NCBI GenBank assembly: GCA_013368375.1
Contig: JAACJP010000046.1
Location: 62,001 to 126,000, forward strand
DNA: 64,000 nucleotides
Reading direction: 5' to 3'
Source of the DNA: Tricholomella constricta
Lineage: Eukaryota; Basidiomycota; Agaricomycetes; Agaricales; Lyophyllaceae
The notes beneath the pieces were generated by a model. The model was not told where the DNA came from. It made no database searches and saw only the letters and a program-made list of their open reading frames with translations. Within the stretch, counting starts at the first letter, position 1; every line of letters starts with the position of its first letter. Positions 41,282 through 54,900 of this stretch are shown in pieces. The translations under genes and the position numbers were made by a program.

Positions 41282-44200
41282 TTAGATTGTGGGGTCCCGT
41301 GGTTTTCTTGGGAATAGTCGGTGGAATTTAAGGGCCATGTCCTTTGCTCCTTCTATATTCTCCGCTGGTTCCCAGGTATCGTCTTCGGGGCCGTACCCTT
41401 CCCATCGTACCAAGTAGAGGACGTGTTTCCCTCGTGTTCGGGAATCCAGGATCTGTCCCACTTCGTAGTGTTCTTCGCCCTCGACTTCGATCGTCTGCGG
41501 AGGTGGTTTTGATCGTCCGGGGAAATTTTCGTGCTCGTGCTTCTCGAGCAACTTGACGTGGAAGACATTGTGAATCCCTTTCAGTGTCGGAGGTAGTTCC
41601 AGTCGATACGCGTGGCTGGAGATCTTCTGCAGGATTTTGAAGGGGCCCAGTCTCCGGTGGTCCAGCTTTTTGGAGGGGCGTTTCGTTTTGATGTTCCGGC
41701 AGTCGAGCCATACTTCCGTTCCTACGGCCCAGTCTGGTGTAGGGTCCCGTTTCTTATCTGCAAATCGTTTGTAAGCTTCATTTGCGATCTCTATTTCTTT
41801 GCGGAGGTAGTCCTGGAGGGTCCGGAGGTCTACGGCTACCTCCTGGGCTTCTTTCGCCGGTATATCTTTTATAGAGATTGTCAAGCGGGGGTGATAGCCC
41901 TTGTTCGCGAAGAAAGGGGAAACTCCCGTGGTCGAATGGGTCGTATTGTTGTACGTGAATTCCGCCAGAGGGAGCTGAATTCGCCAGTTGGTCTGGAGAT
42001 AGTTCACGTACATCCGGAGGTATTGTTCCAGTGTCTGATTTACTCGTTCCGTCTGGCCGTCGGTCTCCGGGTGATACGCGGTCGAGAGGTTTGATTTGAT
42101 GTCCAGGGCTTTACATAGCGAGCTCCAGAAACGGGAGACGAAGAGGGTGCCTCTGTCCGATATGATGTCGTCGGGCAGTCCGTGCTTGGAGAAGACATGT
42201 TCCAAGAATAATTGAGCGAGTTCCTTTGCTGTGTCCGTTGTGTGACAGGGTATGAAGATGCCCTGCTTGGTGAGGCGGCATACTACGACTAGTATGGCGT
42301 CGTACCCATCCGATTCCGGTAATTCTACAATGTGGTCCATGGATATGGAGGCCCACGCCCTTCGTCCAATCTGGAGTGGTTTCAATAGTCCGTATGGGCT
42401 ATGGCGTGGGACCTTCGCTCTTTTACAGGTATAACAGCTTCGGACGTATCGAGTGACCTCCTTCCTTAATCCGGGCCAGAAATAAGTCCTCATGATGAGT
42501 TGTGTGGTCTTTCTGATCCCTGGATGTCCGCGCAGTTTGTGGTCGTGATGTTGCTGTAGGATGTCGAGGCGTAATCTGGAATGGTCCGGTACGTAGATTC
42601 TTCCGTCGCGAAAGAGTAGTTTGCCATCCTCGGATAGGGAGAACGCGGAGGTCTCATCTCCGGGTTTGGGTGCGTGTCTCTCGAAGAATTCGTCTCGGGG
42701 TGTGTTCCGGATGTTGTTTAGTAGGAGCTCCTCGTTCAGTATTAGGGCCGCGTTCAATCGTTCGGGAGGTATGATGATGCGGTTGTTGAACGAATTATGA
42801 TCCTGTTCGAACCCTTTCTTGGGATACACGTCTGGCCGTCGCGTGAGGGCATCTGGTTTCGCTCCTAATCTTCCGGGTCTGTAGTTTATTTGGAAGTCGA
42901 AGTTCGCCAGGCATTCCGACCATCGTGCTTGTCTGCGACTGAGTTGCTTGGTCGTAGAGAAATACTGTAGGTTATTGTGGTCGGAGTACACTTGAATGCG
43001 GTGGGGAGATCCCTCTAGGTAGGCCCTCCATTGCTTAAACGCTTCCACGATTGCTAGGAGCTCCTTATCATAGATGTCGTAGTTGAGCTCCGCGTCTATC
43101 ATAGTTCTCGCGTAGAAGGCGACAGGACGTAAGTCTTGTGATGTCTCGTCAAATTGGGAGATGATCCCCGCTATGGCGAAGTCGGAAGCGTCGCACTCTA
43201 ATATCACCGGTAGTTGAGGATCGAAGTGTCGTAGGATGGGTGCGGAGGAGAATGCTTTCTTCAATAGTTCGAAGACTCCTTCGCATTCGGAATCCCATTT
43301 CCAGGTTGTGTCCTTTTGCGTGAGTTTGTTTAACCTCTTCGTTATGCCCGAGTAATTGTCGATAAACCGCCGATAGAAGTTTGCAAAGCCTAGGAAAGAT
43401 TGGAGTTCCTTGACCTTCGTCGGTCTAGGCCACTTCCGGATCGCGTCGACTTTTCCTGGATCCATTTTTACTCCGCCGGGGGATACAATGATGCCTAGGT
43501 ATTCGATCTCCGTAGTGTGAAACGTGCATTTCTCCGGTTTCGCATGAAGGTTGTGTTTCCGGAGCCTCTCGAGGACCTTCCGAACGTGTCCGTGATGTTC
43601 CTCTAAGGTCTCCGAGAAAACCAGAATGTCGTCGAGGTAGATCACTACGAACACGTCGTTCATGTCGTGGAAGATGTCGTTCATGAAGTGTTGGAATGTC
43701 GCGGGTGAGTTTGTCATGCCGAAAGGCATTACCAGGTATTCGAAAAGTCCATAACGAGTGCGGAAGGCTGTCTTCCATTCGTGTCCCGGAGCTATGCGGA
43801 CGTTGTTGTAGCCCACTCGGAGGTCGATCTTCGAGTATACTTTCGCTTTTTGAAGTCGGTCTATGAGGTCTCCGATCAGAGGTAGAGGGTAACGGTTCTT
43901 CTTGGTGATCCGATTTAATCCTCTATAGTCCACGCATAGCCGGAGTGATCCGTCCTTCTTCTTTGCGAATAGTACCGGAGCTCCCGCTGACGAACTCGAA
44001 GGTCGGATGAACCCTTTTCCGAGCATCTCGTCGATGTAATCCTTCAATGCTTTCAACTCCAGTTCGGACATGTTGTATATCTTTCCGAAGGGAGGGGTAG
44101 TGTTTTCGTCGAGTTCCACTGTGTGATCGTAGGGTCGGTGTGGGGGGATGGTTTTCGCTTCGCCCGCTGAGAATACGTCTTCGAAGTCCCTGTACTCCGG

Positions 44201-45780
44201 AGGTACGACTTCCTCGAAGATTTCCCTTTCTGTCTTTGGTTGCTTGGGTTCATCGTCGGAGGTGTTATTGGCATGGAGGTGTTCTTCCTTTTCGGTGGGG
44301 GAGATGTGTAGTTGGAACGCTGTGGCTCCGTCCCTGATGAGGTTCGCGAATGGCGCCGCTCCGATCAGGCGGATGTTTTGTGTTTCGACATCCTCTTCTC
44401 CCTCTCCGGTTTCGTCTTCGGCCTCCGTTTCCGGGTTGGTTTCCTCTTCTTCCTGTGTTTCTGTCGTTGGGGACGTTGCGGATTTCCGTTTGGGGTGGGG
44501 TTTGAATTTGGACCTCGGAACGTTTGGAGGGAAGTAGTTCGGTGGGGGTGGTTTTCGGGTGCGTTTCCGTCCCGTTATCTCCTCTGGTGACTCGGTTGTC
44601 GGTGTTGGTACTTCCTCTTGGGGTTCGTTGGTGTTTGGGCGAGTGTCTTCCTCCTTCATGTTATCGCTGGAGGTGTCGTTCTGATCGTTGTCGTCGTCCA
44701 GGAGGTCCCTGAGGAGGGGTTGTTTTTCCGAAAGGGGGTTGGCTGGTTTCGGAGCTTCGACGTCTTCCTCCTCCTCAAGGGTCACGGTTCTCCATTGCGT
44801 CTTCTGGGAAAGCGATATCGCGGCTAGTCCTGCCCCTTGTTCCATGGTCATGGACATTTCCCGCCAGTCGATGTCCGGATTTGCTTCCCGTAACCAAGGT
44901 AATCCGAGCACTAGTGGCGTGGCCGGGTGTAACTGTGTTATGAGGAGGTTGACCTTATACTCTAGTCCGTTCTCAAGTTTGATTGTTTCGGGACTATGGT
45001 GTGAAATGGCTCCACCTCCGCTGGGGTTTCCGTCGAACAGTTGTAGGGTCATGGGGCTGGCGAGAGGTTCCGGTTTCGTACACGAGGATTGTGCTATGAA
45101 ATTTCCCGCCGCTCCACTATCGATAAGTGCCCGTAGTCGCGTTGAGGATCCTTCTAACTGTACTTCGATCGTGAAGGAGCGAGCTGACCGCGAGGGTAAG
45201 CGTTGATCTCCTGTGCCTGTTGTCGTTGGGACGACTTCCTTTTTCCTTCGGAGGTCCGGTAGTGATCCTTCAATTTTGCCGTTTGACCCCCTTCGTAGCG
45301 TGATGCAGAGGTCTTTCCAGTTTATTCGGGGGTTGACCTCCTTCAACCAGGATAGTCCCAACACTATCGCAGCTGTCTCGTGGAGTTTCGTAAGGAGGAA
45401 CCTTATCCTCTGCGTGGTGCCGTCACTGAATTTGACGTCGTTGGTGGTATAGTGTGTGATTTTGCCCGATGCGGAGAGTTCTCCATCAAATAGGCAAAGG
45501 TTTATTGGGGGTTTGAGCTCCTCAAGGTGGAGCCCGCGTGATGTCGCCATGTCGGAGTCCATGAAGTTGTCGGTAGCTCCGCTGTCGATAAGCGTATTTT
45601 CGGGTTTTTCTCCTCCTCCGTTTGGCGTGAGGTGTATTAAGAATGCCAGGGACGAGTGGGAGGAGAGTGTTACAGTGCGGGTGTCCGTTGTCGATAGTGC
45701 CGTTGCGCGTAGGTTAGTGTCAAGGCCCGGTTTCAGCTCTTCGCGATTCAGAGCCCGGGTAAGTCCTGAATCGCCCCCGC
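41282..45780 (-). CDS. pol polyprotein of gypsy C: two protease-like modules, RT, RNase H, integrase, chromodomain
   Basis: Frame open from the slip site (45781-45787) to the stop at 41282; 1,426 codons counted from the ATG at 45562. Domain order and motifs are as in B (YLDDILVF, ECDASDFAIAG, CYTCKRAK, ISDRGTLF, YHPETDGQTERVNQ, YEVGQILDSRTRG..WEPAEN). By eye about 98% identical to B in protein. In C the first protease-like module keeps the catalytic Asp (LIDSGATDNF, GAC at 45584-45586), as does the second (LIDSGAAGNF). Pol appears functional; its expression depends on a damaged gag frame. Confidence 0.93.
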
Positions 45781-48611
45781 GTTTCCCTCTTCTGTCTTGT
45801 GATGGAATTCGAAGATGTCGTCGCCGATGAGGTAGGTGGCTCTGCCCATGGCGTTTGCTGTTGGGCAGTCGCGCATCCAGTGTTCCAGGTCACCGCATAG
45901 GATGCAGGCCTTGTCTCGAATTCGTTGTTGCTTTACGTCCTCATCGATCTTCACCCAGGGGCGCGTTGACTTCTTGAATCCGAAGTTGTTGGCTTGTAGT
46001 GCCTCTTCATCATCCCATGCGATTTCTTGGTCTTGCGCCTTACCTTCCTTACCTGAGTCCGGGTCCTGATCGTGACTTTCGGCGTTCAAGCGTGCGTTCC
46101 TGTTCCCCTGAGCCGTTTGCGGCGTCGTGCGGCTTGCGGGTCCGGCCGAAGGTCCCATCGGAGGTCGAGCGGAGGTGTTGGAGGTGTTCGCATTATTCGC
46201 CCAGAGGGGTTTGTAGGACTCTGGATTTTCTATGCGATGTTCCCAGTACCTCCGGTCGATTTGGGTGACCAGATCTCGGTAACCTTCGTAGGTTTCGGGG
46301 CTTGGTGCGATGGCCAGGACGTTAAGGATTCGTTGGGGGAGCGCTTTCCGGAGTGTGAACTGTAGTGCTACCCAGTTCCAGCCTGTTTCGTACGCTTCTT
46401 GTTCGAACTTGATGATGAATGCTGTGAACTTTTCCCATTCCTTCATTTTCAGTCGCGAAATGTTGTTCTCGGCTTCCACTCTCGAGTTCGGTATTCCGAA
46501 GCGTGATCCTAATTCGTGTACGAATCCTTCCCAATTCGTGAACATTGGGTGTTGGGGGTTGTACGTGAGTTGCAGCCGAAAGTAGTCCATAGCTCCGTCC
46601 TTTAAGTAGGAGCTCGCGAATGACACCTTCAGGTGATCCTGTTCGTAGGTGATCGCCTTGGCTTGAAACGTTACTAGGCATTCCGTGACGAAGGTTTTCC
46701 ATCTCCTCGGTTCTTTTCCAGTGAAGGGGTCCGGTTTCCTGATGTCGATTTTCGATTCCAGGTTTAGGAGGTGTCGGTACTGTTCCGGGGTCAGGTTTTG
46801 GTTTGGGCCTAAGAGCTGTTGCGGTGGAGGTGGGGGTCGTTGAGGGTTTGCGAATTGGCCTCCTCCCGGATTTCCGGGTGGGCCTCCTCCTCCTCCTCCT
46901 CCGTGGCCTCCTCCTCCCCCTCCGGGACCTCCGGGGCCTCCCGGGCCTCCTGGTCCTTGTGGTGGTCCGTATCCTCCGTGACCTCCCCCTCCTCCAGGAC
47001 CTCCTGTTCCTCCGGGGCCGTTTCCCCAATAACCTCCTCCTCCCCCTCCTGGTCCTCCGGGGCCGTTTCCCCATTGAGTTCCTCTCGGGGTAGGTGGTCC
47101 CGAAGATCCCGGAGGTGGTTGGGGCTGTGGAGGTGGTCCGTTGTACTGGGGGTTCGGTCGTCCGCCGGGTATGGGTGGGGCTGGTCCGGGGTTGTATCCA
47201 GTTCTGTATTGTTCGAACTGGGGGAATTGTTGTTGGGTCCCTTGCCTTCCGTCGAGGATGTTTACGTTTTGACCGGGGCCGGGGTCCGCTCCGATTCCAC
47301 GTCGTTCTCTTGGGGAGATTGGGCGTGGGCCTTGTGGTGACCTCCTGTTCTGACTTGCCAGATGAGGTGGTGTTTGGCGCCAGTCTTCTCGTGCCCTAGG
47401 GGGTGCTCCCTCTCTTCTTTCCGAGTTTTCTTCGCGTAGTTCGTAGCTGTGGGCGTACGACAGTGGCGTTGGGATTCCCCGTTCCGACGGAGGTAGGGGA
47501 TGTTCTCAGGTTCCCTCGGAGGTACTCCTTCTTGGTTTGCGAAGGTCCCCTGTGGGCCCTGAAAACCCGAATTTGGCCTGGAAAACGGTCCTTCGACAGG
47601 GGGGTTCTCTTCGGGGATTCTTTGTAAGTTGTGGGCTCCCCAGAACCCGAACGTCGGAGCTCTTCGAGCGTCTGCCCCTGGTGTGACGGTGGGTTCGAAC
47701 CCTTCTTGGCTGGGGGGAGCGTTCCCTTGGTTCATCCTCCTGAGTAGAGCCGAAGCTGTCTGCGTATTGACCGTGCTTGTCGCTCGTGGAGGTTCTTCGA
47801 ATCTAGTTTCGATTCTGGAGGGAACGGGCTCCTGAATTGGCATGTGGAAGGAACGTCCCGCGCTTTGGGGGTCGGAGAATCTTCTTCCCTCGTTGGACGT
47901 CTGGATTTCTCCAGCCAGAGCGCGTAACCTTCTTTCGTTTCCCCCCATTTGTAGCAACACCGTCAGTTGTGGGGGTAATCGATGGGCTTCGTGCAGTTGC
48001 ATGGTTGACAACACGAGGTTGGCCCATTGTTCCGGTGTTCGGGGTTGATGATCCATCCCCATGGTTTCGACTAGGAGCTCGTGCGCTTGTCGTGAAAACT
48101 CTTCTCGCGTCATGCGGAGTTCGTAGAGTATCCTTTCGTGGTCTGAACCGTGTAGAAAGGGGTTTTGTTGACCAGCGAACTGTCCCTGTCCCTCCTCTCG
48201 TGCCCTATCCCTCCTCTGGAACATCTCCGGGTGCCTCAACCTTTCGTAGTACGATCCGGGAGTCTGGTTACTTGAAAGCGGAGGTCCGGAGGTCGTTGCG
48301 GATGGTGGTAAGGGGGGATAGTTGGGGGTGGCGAGTTGGTAAGAGGGGTTGAATACGTTTGAGGGGGTTCGGGGTAGGGGTCGTCGTGGGTCCTGACTGA
48401 CTGAGGAAAAATCCCCCTCATGTTGGCCAGGTTGGAAGATCTGGTGTTCCAACCTGGACCTGTTGGATCCGAAAGTCCCTTGCATCGGAGGTCCTGTTGA
48501 GGCAGGGGAGGTTTCGAAGGGTGGTGGTGAAGGTCTCCTTTGAGTGAAGGAGGGACCTTCGAAGTTTTGATAGCGGATGGTTGTGTTAGGCTCCACTATC
48601 GTCGAGGACAT
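45748..48611 (-). pseudogene. gag of gypsy C with a one-base deletion
   Basis: Co-linear with B gag from MSSTIVEPNTTIRY (ATG at 48611) to the CCHC-like knuckle (CILCGDLEHWMRDC) and the stop at 45748. Near 47495-47502, B reads ATTCCCCTACC where C reads ATCCCCTACC, one T fewer, so the frame leaves at REPENIP and ends at 47262. The rest of gag remains open in the original frame (Gly-rich block, Gag domain, knuckle). A single recent lesion; the element could still be mobilised by relatives in trans. Confidence 0.85.
45781..45787 (-). promoter_or_regulatory. -1 ribosomal frameshift heptamer GGGAAAC, gag to pol of C
   Basis: Reads GTTTCCC on the plus strand. Same position and frame as in B, 30 nt before the gag stop codon. 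Confidence 0.65.
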
Positions 48612-48628
48612 GTCCGGTGGGTGGGAGG

Positions 48629-48640
48629 ACCTCGATATTA
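48629..48640 (-). promoter_or_regulatory. self-priming primer binding site of gypsy C
   Basis: On the sense strand TAATATCGAGGT directly follows the 5' LTR. It is complementary to ACCTCGATATTA in the LTR (48884-48895), which starts 35 nt after the TATATAT box at 48924-48930. Confidence 0.8.
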
Positions 48641-48987
48641 TGTTAGGACCTGTGTAGCACGCCGGTTACAGAGTTATTCTGGAACCACCGAAGCGGACAG
48701 GCCTGACGTCCGTCAAGGAAGACGGCCTACGAAGGAGTATTCGGAGGTCGTGAGCGTCGACGGAGGTGTTCACCGGGGCTGATTCGAACGAACGAGCTCA
48801 AGTGATACGGGTGTGAAGCCAAATAGATTGAGAGAGAGAGAGAGAAACGAGAACGAGAATCGAGAACTAGTCTTAACAATAGGTAATATCGAGGTAAGGA
48901 GTCTGAAAAGAAGTGGTGCCATCATATATACGGTGGACGTGCGTGGGAAAGCGTAAGTGATTGCGAGTTTTAGGGGCGGTCGTGACA
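48641..48987 (-). repeat. 5' LTR of gypsy C
   Basis: 347 bp, no difference from the 3' LTR found by eye. GTTTG follows at 48988-48992. Confidence 0.95.
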
Positions 48988-48992
48988 GTTTG

Positions 48993-51900
48993 CTTCAGCT
49001 GTAGCTTTAGCGACACCGTTACGGGTTCGGGTAGAGTAAGCCTCTTTATCTACAACGTCTTCCCACCACCAGACCACGAAGGCTGCTTTCCTCGCAGGGG
49101 CGAACGTTCCTGCGTCTTCCGCCGTTTGGGCAGCTGCTTGTGCGGCTTCGTCCGGGGTGATAGGGGGAATATCGTCGCGTGTAGGAGAGTTGTGCGGTGG
49201 TGTTCTAGGTAACCTGGATAGGGGATCGACATTCGAATGCGTGCGACCCGGTCGATGAACAATTTTCAGTCCGGGGTAAGCAGCGTACACCGCCCCCCAC
49301 GCCGCCAACCTCCTATTCGCGTTTTCATACACGCGCGCCCACTGCAGAGCAGCATGATCCGTCACCAGAATGACCGTTTCTCCTTCAATGAACGGTTGGA
49401 ATTTAACTAAGGCTTCCTTGGCCCCGAGAGCCTCGCGTTCCGTCGCGCTGTAGTTCCGCTCCGCGGGGGTTAGAGTTCGACTCCAGTAGCAGATGACTCG
49501 CTCGACGCGGACTACTGTGGCGTCCAGGGTCGCCCCCCACTCCACAGGTCCTAATCCCTCATCCACGTCTTTAGTGAGCACCGGTACTAACGAGGGGACT
49601 GGGACCTCCGAATCCCAGGCTCGAGACAATCGGTCGTACATCGGCGTGCCTTTCAAATCCGCTACCACTAGGGTTTGGACTTGTTGCAGGCTCGCGCCGA
49701 GGGCGAAGTCGGAGGCGTCGGTGTAAAGACGATACGGCTTTCCACGCTCCGGATGACCGAGGACTGGTGCTTGTGAAAGAGCGCGTTTAATCTGCCGGAA
49801 CGCGAGTTCGTGCTCAGCCGTCCATGACCATTTAACCCCCTTTTTGAGTAGCGTGAATAGGGGGGTAGCCATGAAGGAATAGTGAGGAACGTAAGCGGAG
49901 AAGTAAATGACCATTCCGAGGAACTTTTGTAGGTCGGCTATGCATCGGGGACTAGCTAACTCCATGATAGCGCTCACTTTCTCCTGGTGCGTGGATAGCC
50001 CCAAACGAGAGACTTTCTGACCCAGGAGGAGGATGGAAGCGTAACCAACGAAACATTTCGGAGGGGACAAAGTAATCCCCGCGGCGGAAATCGCTCCCAG
50101 CACTTTATCCAGGTGGACCAAGTGTTCGTCCCAGTTTTCCGAGTACACGACGATATCGTCAATGTAGACTAGTGAAAATAGCCACAAGAAAGGGGCAAGT
50201 ACTCCTTGCATAATCCTCTGGAATATGGAAGGACCGTTCCGCAGGCCGAAAGGCATTCGTTTGAATTGGAATAATCCGAGATGGCAGCGGAAGGCAGTCC
50301 TTTCTTTCGCTTTGTCAGCCATTTCTAACTGGGTGAAACCAGCTAGGGCGTCAAAGGACGAGAGAACTTGAGATCCCGACAGCGCTTGAATTATCTCAGA
50401 CTGTCTCGGTATTGGGAATTCATCCGGAATAGTCTTTGCGTTCAACTTCCTGTAATCCACTACGAGGCGGGGCTTCCCATTACGGTAGACAACTACCACA
50501 GGGAAACCCCAAGGGCTCCGTGACGGCTCAATCACGTCCGCCTCGAACCAAGCAGCAATTTGCTTGTCTATGACTTCTCTCTTCGCTGGCGAAGCTCCGT
50601 ACATGGGGACCGAAATAGGCTGGGTACCCGGATGCAGGGGAACGTCCACTCTAGCGTCTACTTTCCCAAGGCGACCCTCGAGCCCGAATGCCAAATGGTT
50701 CCGGCGGAGCACCTCGAACAAGCGAGGCTTTACCTCCTCCGGGATATCAGGGCCCAGGTTCACCAGGTTGGTTATGTCCCCGTGCGCGGGCTCGTCGGGC
50801 AGAGCAGTAGTTTTTGGTCCCCAGTTGTTATCAGTTTCCAGTTTATCTTCCTTGTCAGAGGTATTAGCTGGTCGCGCGTTTGCTAGATCTTGAGCGCGCA
50901 GCGTCCCTTCTATGACAGTTCTCAAAGCTTCAGCGGAGGCCGCGTACTTCCGTCGTTCTTCTGGATTCGGTGGCACGTCCGCGAAAGTCGCTGGATCCTT
51001 TAAGTATCCTACGATATCGCCTTTGCGTATGTACCATGGGTTATTGGACGGGTTAGCGATAGGGAGGTACGGGTCGTTTCTATTGATCCAGGTCGTAGGC
51101 GCAGCCATAATACTGACTTCCGGGCTGCCAATTATAACCTTCTCGACTATCCAATCGTTGCGATCGCCGAAGGTAGCGGTGACGGGGACGTTGTGTACTG
51201 TGCCAGCGCCTATCAACCTGTCTTCAGAGGCTAGGACGGGCGGGTCGGTCAACCCAAATTCTCTGTCCCGCGCTCTTCCTCGCCTCACGGCTTTAGAGCG
51301 GACAAATGACTGTACTTGAAAAGCCTTTCTGATTTCGAATCCGAGATCGACCGAGAGCGCAGAAGACGCGGGTATGATCAAGTCGGAATCGCCTACGATC
51401 ACTTCGCAATGGCCAGTTACGTGTCGAACTAGACCTAATTCGTAGGTGGTCTGGAAGTCTTCTCCCAGTAGTAGAGGTACCTTCATGTCTCGTACTACAT
51501 AAGCTTCCAGGTCGAAGCTCACCATTCGGTGATCTGCAGTCTCCGTGAACAACTTGGTCTGGATATAACCTAAGACTTTAGCTTGTCCGGTCAGATGGTA
51601 CAATTTCACTCGTAAGCCATCTTTAGGAGCTGTGGCGTCGGGCAGCGACTTCCAGTAATCTTCCGATATTAAGGTTATGTCCGCGCCGGAGTCCAATCGA
51701 CCTTGGATCGGGTCAGCTTCCGTCGTTCCTACGTGCGCTTTAATGTGTAGCGCTCGGGATCCCAGTGACCCAAAGCCATTAGGAAGCGACCTGGCTTTGC
51801 GAGCAACGACTATCTCTACGGAAGGCGGGGGTGTACTCTTCGCTGCATTCTCCTCATGTAGTTCGCTGCGATCTCGATTTAGTTGAGCGCGGTGCTTTTC

Positions 51901-54900
51901 CTTTCGTCGTTCAGCGAACATCACTCGACGCCGGTAATTCCGGTTTTCACCGTAAAATGTACTCGGGATGTCAGATAGGTATACACTCGGAGCGTCTGAC
52001 CCCGCTTCTTCCTCATCGGTCTCAGGGTAAACGGCAGAAGTAGACTTGGATTCCGCAAGCATGGCTACATAATCTCTATCGTCATTGCTTATTAATTCCT
52101 GGTCCACCTCGACTATGATGAGATTAGCAGTTCGCAAGACGTCCCACCGACCGTAGTGAGGACAGTCTCTAGCGAAATGCATGGGACTTGTACAGATATA
52201 GCAAGCTCCGTTAGGGCGACGATCGCTGGTGACGCTGTCGTCTCTGGTGAAGGCGTATCCTTTCACTGTTTTCCCTTCCGGCCAAGGCGGTTTCTTGGAG
52301 TTCTGAGGTCTGGAGTTCGAGAACTTCCGATTAACAGAGAGGACGTCTTTGTCCTCGTCTTCTGTAGTAAGGATTTCCTCCTCTTTCTCCATAGCCTTAT
52401 CCGCTTCGGCCTCAACTACGTTGGCGTTTCGTCGATTAGAATTCTTGAAGTAAGTTCGCGGGTTCCGAATCTTCTCCGCGAGACTCCAAGCGCCAACCAA
52501 ACTCTCCGCCATTCGTGTAGCTGTGGCCATGAGTATCAGGATGGAGGGGCAGGAGTTCTCGTTAAGAATATTATCCCATTCCGTGGGTTTAGTGCGGAGT
52601 ACTCGCGCAACCACAGTGGGACCGTCTCTATTCTCCGGGAATAAGAAGGAGTGGTAGCGAATACGTCTTTGCAAGAAGTCGATGGGCATTTCCTTGTCGT
52701 GGTTGACTTGCCTGAACCTCATCTCCTCGAATTCGAAGGTGCGCGCTCGTACCCAATTGTCGTCGAGGAATTGGTAGCGGAGAGCCAGCAGCATTACGGT
52801 CCAATCTTGGGATAGATCGGCGCGAACTTCAGTAGGAAGCGCGTCCCACCAGTCCAACACACGTCCAGTCCAGTTGGAGGGAGCGAGTTTAGCTAGTCCG
52901 ATGCGCATCTTGTTGCTTAAATCGGACAACTTCGCCATCGCACTAATGTACGTGAGAGCGGAGTCCCCCATACCATCCCAAGATGGTATAATCGTGGTAT
53001 TCAGCCTCGAGTTAAGTTGCCATTCCTCGATGACATCAGAGGGGTCATTTCCGTCGTGAACTCCGGAACTATTTCCACCTCCGGGGTTTCCACCTCCTCC
53101 TCCAGGGTTCCCGCCTGAAGGATCCTGAGGCCCTCCGTTGCCGTTATTCCCATCTTTGCCAGAGGTTACGCTGGTAGGATTTACGCCGCTTGGTTTAGCA
53201 CCGGGCGGACCACCTCCTCCTCCTCCCGTGGTCGGGAGGCTGGGAGCTACGTAAGGGGCATTCTGATAGACATGACTCGTCCAGGCAATCGGCGGGGGAA
53301 TACGAGAGGGCGGTACGGCGTAGGCTGACGTTCCGCCCCCATGCCCCCCACTCTTCACTGGGGGAGCCACCAACGCTGCCGTAGTAACGGATCCCATTCT
53401 CTCGTAATTGGAGAGAGTTCCTACTCCAGGCAGTGAGGATACCGTGTGACTCTTAGCGATATTGGAGATCGACTCAGGGAGTTCGAAGCGCAAATTTCGT
53501 CCGGATAACGCCGTCGAGATGGATGAGATGGGCCCCTTCCTTGAAGCGTACGTTGCGTCCCCATTCGTCACTCTTTCGCGCTTATGATAGTAAGCGTTCT
53601 CCGCTTTAGTTTCTTCATCTCGTATCAAGTTCATTTGCGCAGAGTAAAGGGAATGATTGCCATCGAGCTGGTAGTCAGGTCGAGCAACTAATTTACGTAG
53701 CTCCGTCCGCGGAGAATGCAGCCCGTACGCGGAACGTAAGGAGGTGCGCGTGGAGTTGTGGGAGCTGACTGAGTCGATATCATCGGGGCGGTTAAAAATA
53801 CGATCAAAGCTCTTGAAGAAGTTCCGGATATGTAAAGCCGCCGTCTCGGTTCGCCTCTGGAAGAGGGTCACCGTCAACAAGACGTCCTTCCGATGGGGGT
53901 TCCACCCAAGAGATCGTAACAACTTGAAATCCGGATCGAGTTTGAAACGGTTTTTCAACCCTAAGCAGAGGAATTCCGCAAAGGCGTGCAGAATTTGGTG
54001 AACAGCTAGTAGAATCTGAGCAATCTCCTCTAGCCTCGGTTTATTGAGCGAATACATCCGGGAGGCGCCGTCTCCGTACTGCACGAGTTCGTCGGTAGAT
54101 AATCGAAGCTTCTGAAAATCCCGTATAGCGGTGCTGAGGTCTACCCATAGCAAGTCGTTATGGGGAGCGGTCCATCTGATTATCAGGTCTCGGACTATAT
54201 CCGATTCCTTCTGCTCGCGACCTGGTAGCCGGCCATCTACTCCTCCAAACTGAGTGATGGGGTCGTAGTCCTCATCGGGATTGAAGTCCGGATGGTACCG
54301 ATAGTTGGAGCACGATAAGGGCTCGTCTCGAATAACTAAGTCTTGGAGAACCGGTAACCCGCCGAAGACAAGCGGGTGCGTATCGTACCCAGCGGGTTTC
54401 TGGGGTCGCTCGGTGGCATCGGAATCCGTCTCATCGTCTTTCTCGGACGACGTTCGAAGCGATGGACTTGGGGACGGATTAACCAGGTCTCCCAAAGAAG
54501 GCACGGAGGACGCGGAACGTCCGTCTTCTGAATATTGGTTGGCGGAAAGGGCGGAGTCACCTCGCAAGCTCTGCGCGTCGTCTGGAAGGTGGGGAGGGGA
54601 GTCTCGGTTTCCGTGGCGGGATCCATCGCTGAACTGGGATTCTAAATCCAGCAGTGGTCCCCTGCCGGTGGGTAAGGTGGGCCCTTTGGGTCGACCCTCC
54701 GAGTCCGGCTCGTCTTCGATGGTCGGAGATCGATCGCGTGGTTCCCGAGGGCTAACCTCCCTCGTCTCGGCTTCATCGAGAGGAGGGACAGGGTTTACAG
54801 TCACCTTCTTGGAAGCCACTGGGCTACGAGGAGGCCCGGGAGCTAGTCGAGGAGAGGCGCGCTTAGCGCCGGCGGTAGCAGCGACTCCTCGAGTGGGAGC

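Larger units (their letters stand above)
38500..48987 (-). mobile_element. Ty3/gypsy chromovirus C, near-complete, nested in D pol
   Basis: A 10.5-kb element in minus orientation with 347-bp LTRs (38500-38846 and 48641-48987) that look identical, and GTTTG duplications at 38495-38499 and 48988-48992. Organised like B, in the same orientation as D. Pol and the antisense gene are intact; gag has a one-base deletion. Confidence 0.95.
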
